Shown here piece after piece: positions 1-10,990 of a stretch of 64,000 bases of DNA. Below the pieces are notes generated by a model. The model did no database searches, was not told the DNA's origin, and worked only from the letters and a program-made list of their open reading frames with translations. Source of the stretch: Nomia melanderi (Eukaryota > Arthropoda > Insecta > Hymenoptera > Halictidae); the NCBI RefSeq assembly GCF_051020985.1, contig NC_134999.1, forward strand, positions 11,222,001 through 11,286,000. Direction: 5' to 3'. The position numbers and the translations under genes are program-made. How positions within the stretch are numbered: the stretch's first letter is position 1; every line of letters starts with the position of its first letter.

Positions 1-3000
1 AAATACTTTCTGAAGAAAATACTTTGCATAAGATCACCTCTAATTTAATCTTCCATCCACAAGACACTCCCAACCTTGTCGCGCACTTGGTACCAAGAAT
101 CCCAACCAAGTCCCGTTCGCATCTCTTAAGCGAGGATCGCTTAGATAATCGCGCGTAAAGAAAGCTAGGCGAACCGCGACCGGCAAGGGGATAGGCTAAC
201 GATCGGTCGCATCAATTAACGATTATAATCGGAACCGACAGTGGCGCTCGTTCGCGATAAGCGAAAACTGCGCGCGCGATATCTATATCCGTGGCCGCGA
301 CGCCAATTATAAAATCAACACCGGCAATTAGAGATTTTTCTGGGGCAAATCGACCGAACGATTACGGGGGCGTCTAATGAGCTCTGCCTCCGATATATCA
401 GGGTGTCCATTTAGCGGCGCTAACGAGTGCAACGTCGGGCACCGCGATGCACACCGTGCACACCGCGCCGTGCGCCGGTTCCCCCGTGAATGGAGTCGCA
501 ATCTCGCTCCAGGATCTCCCGTTTACCCGGCCGGCCAAGTGAACAGTTGGCGAGTCGAGGAGCGAGAGAGGACGGGAGAGGGAGAGAAACGACGAGCTCC
601 ACTCGCGGCAATGCGAGCTACCGTTTCAGATTAGCATCTTTTATGCATATACATGGCGGAGACCTGCAGGCAGCTCACACGGACATCAGCTGTATAGGGG
701 CGGGAGGATTCGTGTCTGATTCTGGCCCCCTGTGAGTGGCTTCCGCAGACACTTCCTCGTCGCTCACTTCGCTCCTACCCTATCCGACATGCCTTTTTTC
801 TCCATCTGATCCCCTAAACCGTTTGCAGCCTCTTTCGTATCGCTCAAACGCTCCGCTAGCGGCGCGGAACGATGAAAGGCTGCAGATACGTTTCCCGTGA
901 GAACGCCGCGCGATAGGAGAAATCTCTGAGACAAAGACCTGCTGTCCGATAAACGAATCCCGAAAACTCCGGAGTCACTGCAAAGGCCTGGCAGCAGGTC
1001 GGGAGGTCTGGCCAGTCTAAACACCGAAAACGAACGCGATGTAGACCCAGCAGGTCGAAAGACAGGCTGCAAGTCACCGTGACGTTCCCGAAGACGAAGA
1101 CCCCGATGTTATCTTCCGAAGAGAGCTCTCGGAATTCTAAGCCCGCGGACACGCGCGAGGCTTCCCGGGGACAAATGGCTGCGCTTGATCCCGGACACCT
1201 TCACAATGGACCGGCTACCGGGATAATTACCCAAAAACCGCGGGGGAGAGAGAGGTTATTGTCGCCCCCGGGCTCGTTAATATTGTTGACGGTTTGCGCC
1301 CGACGTGGAGATGTCATGATGCGCAGAACCCTTTCGACGACTCCGACGTGGTTGTGAATGATCGCGCAATTGTTATTCTAACGACGCGACCGCCTGACGT
1401 CGAAAGACAGATAGAGTTCGCCGGTTGGTTCGGTTGAAAGTGAACTGTGGGTTCGAGGAGGGAGGAATTTACTTGCGTGGAAAGATACTTAAAAATGTTG
1501 ACGTTCAATTGATGGTGGTTGCGCAGATCAATACAGTCCCTGCGGTATCTTTGTGTCTAAATTTAAAGTTTACAATTCAGAGGATATTGTTCTTGACAGC
1601 TGAAGCCGGCGAGAGACCATCAGATACAGGAATACATGGTAATTCGAAATGATTCGAAAGTGTTGGCTTTCAATTGATAATACCAGTGAACATTGCGAAA
1701 TTCTGTCAGCTGCCTGTATAATTACCTTCGCTCGAAGCCAACTTCACAAAACATTCCTCGGCGAAGCTGATACTTGGAGATGACGAAACATCGTCGAATG
1801 GAATGATGAAAACGCGACTGAATAAAATACCCCGCGAATCATGTTGAATCGCATTGAACCAAATTTATCTCCGATGAAAAAGAGACAAGTTTCATTTTCG
1901 CATAAAAAGCCGGCAGAAGTTGTAGGTCAACCCGGTGTAAGTAACATGGTCGCGAGTAAAGACCGCGAGGCGGAATGTTAAAGCAGCGAGCGTCAGCGAC
2001 TCGTGGCAGCCTTAATCGGCCGATTTACATTCAATGCATGAACATTACTCCGCGGAGTAATTACCGCAGCCAGTTTAACACCTGACCGCGTAATTGATGG
2101 CGAACGACGCCGGCTGCTGCACTGTAATCCTCGCCATTCCTCCTTTCACTCATCGCGCGTCAATATTTAACCACGCGTTTAGCGAATCGGTCTTACGCCG
2201 GGGATTCAATGAACGTATAAAGATTGTCCGTTGCATCGATGGAAAAAAAAGAAGAAAAGGGACGGGAATTGAGAGGATACGGGACGTAGCATTATGATCC
2301 GGTACAACGCGGCCGCGGAATGAAATTGCACTCGTTAACCGTTGCGAATGGACGGGGGGAGCGCGATCTCCTTCGCTCGCCGAACGCCCCGATAATCGTT
2401 CGGCTGATTTATCACGGAAAAATTAAGTAAACGCTGGACGACGGCCTTGCAATTTCATCGCGTGCGTGGAAATTGTGTTTCTGAACGACGTGTGTTATTT
2501 CCGACTGATCATTGGGTATCTTTGTTGTCTTTAATACGCTGCTATTGTTAGTTTAGTCTGAGTGGTGGCGAATTGGCTGTGGGTATTCCTTATAATCGAG
2601 GACTCTTTTGATCCAAGTGTGATGTAAAGTTTAGTGAATATTGATTGAAATTATTTAAAAAATTGCAACAGCCGGGAAGCACTGCTTTTGCAACAAACTT
2701 TCCAGCTCCCCACGTAAGAAGTGATAAAATCTCATATTTTCAATCTTCAAAGCATCATAACCCCTTTCGAAACATTCGACACCACTCCCCGAATTTCCCA
2801 ATTCACCCGCGCAGCGATTGCGGTCAAGTTCCTTCCGATCGCAGGAAAATTGCAACTATCCTTAACGCTTCGGAGAGTCGAAGTTCTCAAGTCGGAGATT
2901 CGCGGTACCTTTAGCGAAACTTCCTCGGAAGGTCCTCAAACTTCCGGCGAAAGTTTCACCGCAGATACTAGTTTTTTCTCGCGGTTGGCTTGTTGTTTGG

Positions 3001-3900
3001 TTTAGTTACGGCGATTGGATCAGCGGTGCTAGGATTGTTACCGGCAGCTAATCAAAGCGACGTGGGATCTGGAATCGAACTTCGGGTAACTGGGTCTGCA
3101 GGACCGAAGGACCAGAACTTCCGTGATGATCCTGGCATCTGGCCGTTGTTTGTATTAGATAAGAACCATTGAAACGGCGAACAGGTCAGTTTAATAATCA
3201 TGGTAACGTGGAAGGGTTGTAATTCGCGGACTGATAGTCGTCACAGCGATTCGAGGGGTTGATAAACATAACTGGGGCTGCGGTGTTTATTAAAATAATG
3301 ACGGGTCAACTCGGCGCGCGGAATCAATGGAGAGGGTTTCTGGCGCAGAGGAGGAATAGAGAACCGAAGAACAAACACTATTCTCGCATTCGACGTGACG
3401 GGCGGCGAGGGGGGTAGGCTCTTTCCGCGGCCGCAGCTTTTCAAGGGAACTCTCTCGCGTGGAACGACGATCTCTTGCATCACATCCGCTTACGCTCGTC
3501 ATGCTCCGGCCGAAAAGGTTCGCGGGGTATGCCGACTGCGCACTAGCTGCCTACGCCGACAGATCTAGGACCGAGATTGCGGCCCATTCACGAGATAATA
3601 CTCGTGCATCATCTTCGTGCTCTGCTCGTTAGTCGCGGTTGTGCCCCGTGGATTACGGTGACAGCCGTTTAGAGGCCTACGGGCTGCGAAATCCTGATCC
3701 GCGCCTCGGGGATCAAGTGTTTTCGGAACTGGAGAGAGATCGTGCGGATGCATCGGGATTCTGGGTATTTTTGGAGAGGTTTCAGGCTTGGGGACTTTTG
3801 TGCGTGACATTTTTATGATTTAACGCCGTTGAGAGATGACGACTAGTAACGGAAACTTTTTGTATTATTTAATCGTTTGAGTCCCACCGGTTTTGTGACG
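1..3900. other. Non-coding stretch, mostly CpG-dense
   Basis: No gene was recognised. CpG-dense sequence covers about 110-1330, 1930-2470 and 3240-3830, with AT-richer spacers at about 1480-1900 and 2490-2800. ORFs of 60-100 codons overlap in different frames and on both strands, for example plus-strand ORFs at 377-634 and 490-735 against a minus-strand ORF at 420-611, and two minus-strand ORFs covering 764-1152. None shows a domain, a signal peptide or a plausible exon boundary that I can identify. No long repeat was seen. The stretch may be intergenic or intronic. Confidence 0.6.
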
Positions 3901-4242
3901 CGATCGCGCTTCTTTCGTTTCAATTCAGATATTGAATCACGCTTTCTTATTTTTACAAAAACAAATTTTAAATAATGCGATCGTTACAGTTTTCCAGTCC
4001 TGGGGTAATAACAAGTATGAAAATAAATAATTAGAAGGTAAAGAAATAAATAAGCTTCATCTAATTCTACGAACCGATAGACTAGCATTTTAGGCAGTGT
4101 AACGGAGAAACGCGATCGCGCAACCTGGGATTCAAAGGGTTGAAAAGTATAGCTTCCGATAAGTACTTTGCTTTAAATATAAAGATTATGTTATTGGCAT
4201 AGGTTCCTTTGATGCTAGGTTCTTAGGGAAGCTACACTTCAT

Positions 4243-4404
4243 TTACATTCTGAATATACATTACATATTACTTCTCTATTATCAATCGTTAACCTCTGGA
4301 ATGAATATACCATAAGTACCAAACTCTTTTCTTCTCCTAATGAAGTGTTAACTACAGAATAGCTCCATCGAGCACAGTTGCGAAATCATAGACCAAAGAG
4401 TTAA
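4243..4404 (+). repeat. Dispersed repeat, copy A (TATCAATCGTTRACC family)
   Basis: This segment shares the core TATTATCAATCGTTAACC with positions about 35064-35080, and a close variant with 50708-50722. The similarity between this copy and the one at 35 kb begins upstream of the core at a TCTGAAT word and continues past it through a TTCTTCTCCTAAT-like segment. The sequence after the core is bounded by TTAA at 4289-4292 and 4401-4404. I see no coding capacity. The relationship is judged by eye. TTAA on both sides recalls piggyBac-type insertions, but shared sequence upstream of the first TTAA means the repeat is longer than that unit. Confidence 0.5.
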
Positions 4405-4460
4405 CAGAAATTCTCTTCTGCTAGAACATTTCAGATAATCATATCCTAGACATTCTTCCA

Positions 4461-5220
4461 AAACTAATCTCCAAGCCCGGTAAAGCAGCCGCATTCCGGT
4501 ACGTCCTCTAAAGTAGACTGGCCGTAATCATCACGTCCAGCCCAAACTCTCCTCAGAACTCAAATACACTTGGAGCCCCAAAACAATCAAACTCCACTAT
4601 CAGCCGGCAAGCAATCCAAGCCGAACCGGCAGCATATTTTTCTCCGATCGTCGTTATCCACGAATCGGATCATATAGATAGAACGTTGAAGATAATCGGG
4701 TCGCAATTAGCAACACCGGCTCCTCGCTACTGGAAGCCGAAGACCAGTTAGATCTAGTTATCTCGAGCGCGCTTCTGCTCGATCGATCGGAATGCAATCT
4801 TGGTTATCGGATCGTCGGATCGAGCAGAATTTCAGCCGATCCGATCTTCCTCTCTCTCTTCATGTCTCCCTGGGGAGAACGTCGCAGGCGATACGCTCTC
4901 GCGTGAGTGTCCGTCGAGGTCTGTTTGCTCGGCAGTTAACGAGTGCAAGCCTCAACGAGACACGACGATACACCGCGCCGGCCAACCTGTACGCATTATG
5001 CGCTGAATGAGGCGGCAATCTCGCCCCTAGATCTCTGCCGGTCTTGCAACTGCGGTGGCGGACCGCGAGTAGAACAGTTGCCAGGCACCGAGTCCTTTTC
5101 AAGGCCTGCTGCGTAGGGTACGAAAGAAAGCTTGGGGACAGAGGCGAGAGCGATCTTTCGCTGGTTACTTGTCACGTAATTGGATTAGTATAAACGCCTT
5201 GGTAAATAGTGTACGTAATA
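4461..5220. other. CpG-dense non-coding block
   Basis: A block rich in CGATCG and GATCGG words, with overlapping ORFs of 68-80 codons on both strands between 4792 and 5102. No protein family was recognised. It contains the inverted repeat at 4773-4829. Confidence 0.55.
4773..4829. repeat. Inverted repeat, 12-bp perfect arms
   Basis: TTCTGCTCGATC (4773-4784) is perfectly complementary to GATCGAGCAGAA (4818-4829), with a 33-base spacer. The 3' arm overlaps a second possible stem, because CGGATC words at 4808-4823 can also pair with CGATCCG at about 4837-4843. Two mutually exclusive hairpins are therefore possible. No function is known to me. Confidence 0.7.
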
Positions 5221-5228
5221 CGAGGTGG

Positions 5229-5262
5229 ATCATATAACTTGAAAACTTTGAAGTTATATGAT
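5229..5262. repeat. Perfect inverted repeat (12-bp arms, 10-base loop)
   Basis: ATCATATAACTT at 5229-5240 is the exact reverse complement of AAGTTATATGAT at 5251-5262. It lies 65 bases before a longer AT palindrome. The arms are AT-rich, so the structure would be weak as RNA but could extrude as DNA or serve as a dimeric binding site. Confidence 0.8.
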
Positions 5263-5327
5263 ATTTTTTGATAATAGGAAAGCAGTGAAGGAAATAGTTT
5301 AGTTCGAGGGAGTGAATATTTTAAAGA

Positions 5328-5377
5328 TATAATATTATATTATATAATATTATATAATATTATATTATATAATATTA
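5328..5377. repeat. AT-only palindrome, about 50 bp
   Basis: A run built only from A and T (AATATTATAT-type words). Comparing it with its own reverse complement leaves only a few mismatches over about 50 bases. Such AT palindromes are low-complexity sequence that is prone to cruciform formation and assembly error. Confidence 0.75.
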
Positions 5378-5379
5378 TA

Positions 5380-6020
5380 AAGCCTCTTTACAAACTGATA
5401 TTTTCTGAGTTTCAAAAGTTACGAAAATATTTTTTTAATTTTTTAACAAGGATTTATGACCTGTAATATGAAAAGTTGAGAAAAATTTTGAAGTAAATAA
5501 AATTCGCAATTGAGTGCAAAGAAGTATAAATAGAATGCTACGGTCGAAAGTGATGAAAATATCGAAAACACTACGAGCAATTAAACCAGCAGTCCGTTCG
5601 CAAGATTTTTTTGGTGCACTGTACAGTAGGTATACGCTGGGACAAACTTATCGAGCGCGCACGCCACAGGCCATTTACGTTTCATGAGGCTTTCGACTCG
5701 GCTCTGGAGCCAAGTGAAACGCGAAGTAAAAATTTATCCTTGCCATCACCATATTCCACCGGACTTGATTGTGCTACACACTTTTGTGCGTGGAGTTTCA
5801 CCCGACACGTTTGGGAATTGTTATTTTCTTGAGTCGCGCGGGGGGTCGTTTTATGAACGCAAGGAGGCGGTCTCCGGCTCAATGGGAGGACGTTTATGCC
5901 GAGAAGGATCGACGGGGTTACTGGGTCAGGTCGAGCGCGTTAGGTAAATGGGACTAGGCCTTAGACAATTGGCTGGCTCGTGATATGGTGGCTAAGCCTT
6001 TGGTGGATGGATAATACGGT
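5380..6020. other. Non-coding spacer
   Basis: An AT-rich half (5380-5600) is followed by a mixed half in which ORFs of 62-87 codons overlap on both strands (5611-5957). I recognise no product and no repeats. Confidence 0.55.
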
Positions 6021-6294
6021 CATCTGGTCGTATAATCTTGTGATTTAATATGAATTCAATTATACAAATGCAAATAAATCAATTTAATCAATAAATCAAT
6101 CGTTACAATGTATACTATAATATTCCCTGTTATTTTGTTGTATTTTATTCTAAATGGTGCAATGTTAGGTATAGTCATATGATTTATAAATTTAATCGTA
6201 TAAATGGAAATAAATGCAAAGTAAATATATCTGATTAATAAATAGAATTATTACGGTAAGAGGGTCCATTATTTTGTAATATCGTGTTCTAAAA
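6021..6294. repeat. Diverged two-copy tandem duplication, period about 139 bp
   Basis: Copy 1 (about 6021-6155) and copy 2 (about 6160-6294) run in the same order. Both have TGATTTA near the start (6041 and 6180), a middle section of TATAAATG/TACAAATG followed by AAATAAAT, and a TTATTTTGT...TTCTAAA end (6130 and 6269). Both anchors give an offset of 139. The copies are substantially diverged, so the duplication is old. Confidence 0.7.
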
Positions 6295-6299
6295 CCGGA

Positions 6300-7120
6300 G
6301 GTAAATGTTTAATCCAGTTTATCTCGAATAGCAAAAATGAAGATGTGATTTCACTGGAATGGAAGTAACATGGAGGCAACGTTTTTCGTTGAAATTCAGC
6401 AACGAAATTTTTTGTTCGCGTGAAAAGCTGATCAGACACGGAGAAAGGGATTCGCGAAACTGATTAACCGCGTACGGGAGAGATGAACGGATTCGGCGAT
6501 TACATTTTCACCGGCTCGACAGAAATTCCCAGCAGTCCGTGAAACATGAACAAACCGGTGTTTACACGCGGTACACGAAAACCTGTTGAATTGCGTTTCG
6601 GATACGTTTGTTTCGAAACTCATACAGGTTGACTCTCCGGTTGGCCAATCAATATGTAACGGGGAAGTTTGTTTCGGCGTGTTTCGACGAGAGACCCGGC
6701 TCACCGACATCGACGCGCGGATACTTTCCAGCTGATGAATGTAATTACGCCAGGTCGGATGTAATATACACTTCTGGCCTGTTCCGCAGCGGCCACGAAC
6801 AATGGAAAGGCCGGCAAACACATAAGTCAACCACACTGCCGCACAAAAGTTGATCGATGGCTTTTAGCCTTTGGTTCCTAACCTGTGCGTACACTTTCAC
6901 CGAACGTCACGCGTTTCGTGAGGAGAAACGGTCGCGCTCAGCTGTTATTATGTGTGATTTCATTGTCAGTTAATCTTTCTTTCCTTTGAAATTAAAAATA
7001 GGTTCGTATGTTCTTGTTGATAGTTCTATAGGTTTGATAATAGTTTCTTCATTTTTTAAATATTTAAATATTCTTAAGCTTAATAGCTACTGGAAGTTTG
7101 AGAGTTTGAATTAAGAATTT
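6300..7120. other. Non-coding spacer with one CpG-dense part
   Basis: The part at 6420-6940 is CpG-rich and carries a 134-codon ORF on the minus strand (6432-6836) with an 81-codon ORF opposite it. The predicted residues show no recognisable family. The part at 6960-7120 is AT-rich with T-runs. Confidence 0.5.
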
Positions 7121-7280
7121 GATAATATAATAATCTGATAATTTGACAATCTGACAATCTGACAATCTGACAATCTGACAATCTGATAATCTGATAATCT
7201 GATAATCCAATAATCCAATAATCCGATAATCTGACAATCTGATAATCAGATAATCCGATAATCCGATAATTTGAGAATTT
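7121..7280 (+). repeat. Octanucleotide tandem array (GATAATCT/GACAATCT)
   Basis: About 20 units with a strict 8-base period. The variants are GATAATCT, GACAATCT, GATAATCC, AATAATCC and GATAATTT. The array starts near GATAATAT at 7121 and degrades at GAGAATTT near 7280. Adjacent identical variants (five GACAATCT, three GATAATCT) suggest local slippage or unit amplification. Confidence 0.9.
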
Positions 7281-9640
7281 TGTAAATAATGTCTAATTTA
7301 TCATCTGTGAGGATTAGAAATCATCTAATCAAATATTTTCCTTTTCTGTTTCAGGTAAGTTCCTAGTCAATGATTCCCAGAGCCAAAGGCAATCATCGTT
7401 CTCTTCTGAGTAACATAACACTCGACAATTCTTCAAGTTCAAGGAACGATTCCCGAACGATTTTTCGGGTGCTCAACGTCGGCCAAGCATTTGTCCGACT
7501 GGCAAGCCGCCGCGTCGCCGGAAGCGTGCATAAATAAGAGTTTTCCTGGCGTAGTAAAAGTTTAGTACCGTCATAAACGGAGCTCGTTTGGTTCATTTCA
7601 ATTACCGGCAATCCTATCTCGACCGTGCTCGCTGTTAATCCCACGTATTAGTCGCGTCAATTATTACGCTCATCAGATTCGGGTGTTCCAACCTCCTACC
7701 CTTTTTCTCTTAGTCTTCGCGTAACGTAAGTGAACGATAAACACTGGTAATATATGGTTTCCTGGATTGGGAACGGGTGCATTGAATGGGAAAGCTGAAT
7801 CTGGCTAGTTTTAAAATGTCAATTAAAATTCGCAACAGTTAATCGACGTTTCCTTAATTCCAGTATAACAAACAATTTATAATTCCTCAATTCTCTGATT
7901 GAAGATAAATAAAATTTCCTAAGGTGAAATCAACTTGAAATGAAAGTAACAAAATTATCTTGGATTTTTAAATTTCAAATTTCTGAATCTCAGATTTAAT
8001 ATTCAAATAATGCAATAAATACTTCCAAATAGTATATAATAAATATGAAGAACTAATTATATATCATCATGAAACTCAAGTTTTATATTCAGATTAAATC
8101 CTTTTTTTATGCATTATTCCGCTTCTAATTTTAAAAAATATTTTCTGAGTCTTCGTCTTTCGTTCCTTCCAAATTCACAATAGCAATAAAACAACGATAA
8201 ACTAAATTGCCAAGAGTGGCAATCTTTTCACGATCGTCTACTCGTTTAGCGTGCAAAACAACGTTGAATCATCGTGCAGAGGCAGACCTCACCCCTTCGG
8301 CTACGCGGTGTCGATGGAAAAGCGTCCTTCCAACCGCCTGATCCCGAATTTTCGGGGCGAGTGTTTAACGACTAATCGCGCGCTTGTCGTTCGAGCACTT
8401 TGAAATAGGAATCGGAGTGTTCGCCGCTCTCAACACCGATCGCCCGAAGGGAAACGAGCCAGCGAACACGGCTAATGGATTCGCGGGGCGGCATGTTCGC
8501 GTACAGGTCGTTCCAAACAACCGGTCCCCGGCACTCGAGTAATCCCGACGTGTAACGGAAAAACATTGTTCCCGTATCTCAAATTATTTCCCTATATTAC
8601 GCGATAAAGGAAGCGCCATTTTACGGAAGTTTTTGTAGGATAACATTGTTAGGAATGTTTCATTATGAAATAGTTGGAAGAGCGAAGTACAGCTGGGAAA
8701 TTCTCTTTTTGGCGTTACTTCATTTTCCGGCGAATTTTTTACGGGGTATCGTACTTTATACGTGACGACGGTATTCTCATTTTAGTATAGTATTCGCGAA
8801 ATGTTGCAAGGATTATATGAAACAATGCGTTTACTCCGGTTGAGATTTACGATGAACAGAGAAATTAATGCACTTCTAGAGATTCCTAAGTTATTAAACA
8901 CAGTGAAGTGACAGTGTTAATCTAACTTTAACTGATTTTATTGAAAATGAAGCTGTACATGAAAAAGTTTCTTTTTTCAAACTTCTTTTTCTTTCTAGAA
9001 CTGTCATCTTCTTCTGCTTTACAATATTTCATTGCATTAATCTATTTCAAACGTTTCAAACAGTTAGTCACTATTTATCATTTGTACTCATCATGGCAAA
9101 AAAGATTAAATTTCAATTATAAAACTATCACAGAAATACACGCTACAGTTTCAATAATTTATCGCCGATTTACAACAATCAAGTATACAGTATTACTAAA
9201 AGTGCCTAAATTTCGATTCCACTTCGAACAGTTTTCAGCCGAAAAATAATCGACGAGTAACTTGAACCGACCTGTAGAAAGAGGGATACGAATACCAACG
9301 CAGGCGATCACAGAGGGAATGTTTGTTGCGTGGGTGCGGCGTGATACATAGTAATGGTAGAACGAGAGCCGGCCTGCGGCCCGGAGGGCGCCCGAAAATC
9401 CGCAGGAATTAACACAACTGAATTTCAAGTCCCCGTCCGCAGCTCGAACTTCACCTCCGACAATTTCCATCCGGTATATCGTTCGGAATCTTGATTATGA
9501 CGGGAGTAGTTTTGACGGATGTACGTGCCCGTCCCCGGGGAACCGCCGAGCCGGGGCACCGGGATCAGAATGCGGGAGCGCGTCAGCTCCGCTACCGAAT
9601 TATTTTATGACGCTGCCGGATAGTTGCTCTTCCGTCCTCT
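7281..9640. other. Non-coding stretch, AT and CpG blocks alternating
   Basis: CpG-denser parts lie at about 7390-7700, 8210-8580 and 9240-9640. AT-rich parts lie at about 7850-8200 and 8880-9240. ORFs here are 64-103 codons. The one at 8941-9249 is lysine-, phenylalanine- and serine-rich, as expected from AT-rich sequence. No gene or repeat was recognised. Confidence 0.5.
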
Positions 9641-9654
9641 GTTTGAGTTTCAGA

Positions 9655-10120
9655 CAGCTGAACTTGCTGAACAACGACGACGTTACCGCTGTCGGTGTTC
9701 CTCCGCGGAACTGCTAATTCTCGATAATGACGCGCCGCCAAGTTGATAACTGATATCTGGTAGCACAGAATTCCGCCTTCGAAATTGAATTCTCTTCTTC
9801 TAGAAGTTATTCAGACGTTTATCGGTTTTTGATCTTTTCAACAGTAAAGGGATGAAGTTCTGTTTCAATGAAAGAAGAATAGGAGAACCTTGAATTTCTA
9901 GTTTTCCAAAATAATCTCAGCTGCATTTTCCTGTAAACAGCTCGTGTGCATTTCGATAGTGTTTAATTCAATCTCGATAATGATGCACTGCGAAATTAAT
10001 AATCGATATTTGGCAGTTAAAGATTCTGTCTTCGAAGTGGAATTCTCTTTTTTTAGAAATCGTACAGACGTTTATTGGTTTTCGATTTATTACTGTTTCT
10101 GGTGGGAAGAATATTTCTGA
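9655..10120. repeat. Diverged two-copy tandem duplication, offset about 253 bp
   Basis: Copy 1 (about 9655-9865) and copy 2 (about 9918-10120) both begin near CAGCTG. They share CGATAATGA (9722 and 9975), GATATYTGG, a CTTCGAA...GAATTCTCTT segment, and CAGACGTTTATYGGTTTT. In the core of about 110 bases roughly three quarters of positions match by eye. Copy 1 is richer in CG than copy 2. The differences look like accumulated C-to-T and G-to-A changes, as expected from decay in an AT-richer setting. Confidence 0.75.
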
Positions 10121-10990
10121 TTTTGGAACACTTTTTGCCACGGATTGTAGCTTCTTATACGAGTTTTTGTGTACCTAATTGTATTCATAAGAATCAATTA
10201 CGTTAATGTATCTAGAGAACCACGAATAACTTGTTCTATGTCATTAGCTACCATCGCTCTCTGGTCGACTACGAAATATACGATAATCTAGCTGCAAGGT
10301 GCAAGTCATCAATTTTCATCAGTGTTCTTGTCGTTGGGTACTCAAATCTAGCTACAAGTCCAAGTCACCATAATTATTTCCGATGACAACCTGTTTCGTC
10401 ATTCTTCTTCTATATCTCCAATTACTTCGTATTATAACACCAACATCTGTAATTATTTTTCTTTCATGGTAATCTACATTTCATTTACCAAATAATTATA
10501 GTGTCCTCTAAAGAAAACCTGTTCAGGCAAGTGTAAATACTTCAAGAATAATGAACATAGAAATTAATCCGATGCTTCCTCATTTAATCATTCACAAATG
10601 CATCTCAAACTTAAATACTTACCTCTGGTTTTAGAATTATTCATTGATATTTTAAAATCGAAGGTAAATCATCAAATTTGATATCAAACATCCAAAGGAT
10701 ACAAAAATGCACGATTATCCGCGTTAGATGTAAAATGAATTTCTCTGTCTACCACTTTATACATTTCAAAAACCAATACTCTTTTCTTAAACTCCTAAAT
10801 TTCATAAACAATCCTCCATGAACGCAAATCAAGACGAAGCAGTCTCCCAAAAATCATTATTCACCAAAACATTCAAACACTTCCCCAAAATCCAACCAAA
10901 CACCTAACCAAAGGCAAGACTATCAACTGCATTACCAAAACCGTTAAAACCACCCTTTCCTGTCGCTCCTACACTGTTTCCTTGGACCCA
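10121..10990. other. AT-rich non-coding spacer
   Basis: No ORF of note. A short local repeat is visible at about 10289-10370, where AATCTAGCTGCAAGGTGCAAGTCATC is followed by a shortened variant of the same words. Nothing else was seen. Confidence 0.5.

Noticed and set aside
7348..7362. TTTCAGGTAAGT, resembling joined splice acceptor and donor
   Set aside because: Acceptor and donor have no exon between them. It could be a recursive splice site (zero-length exon, AG/GT) in a very long intron, but there is no supporting evidence in the sequence.
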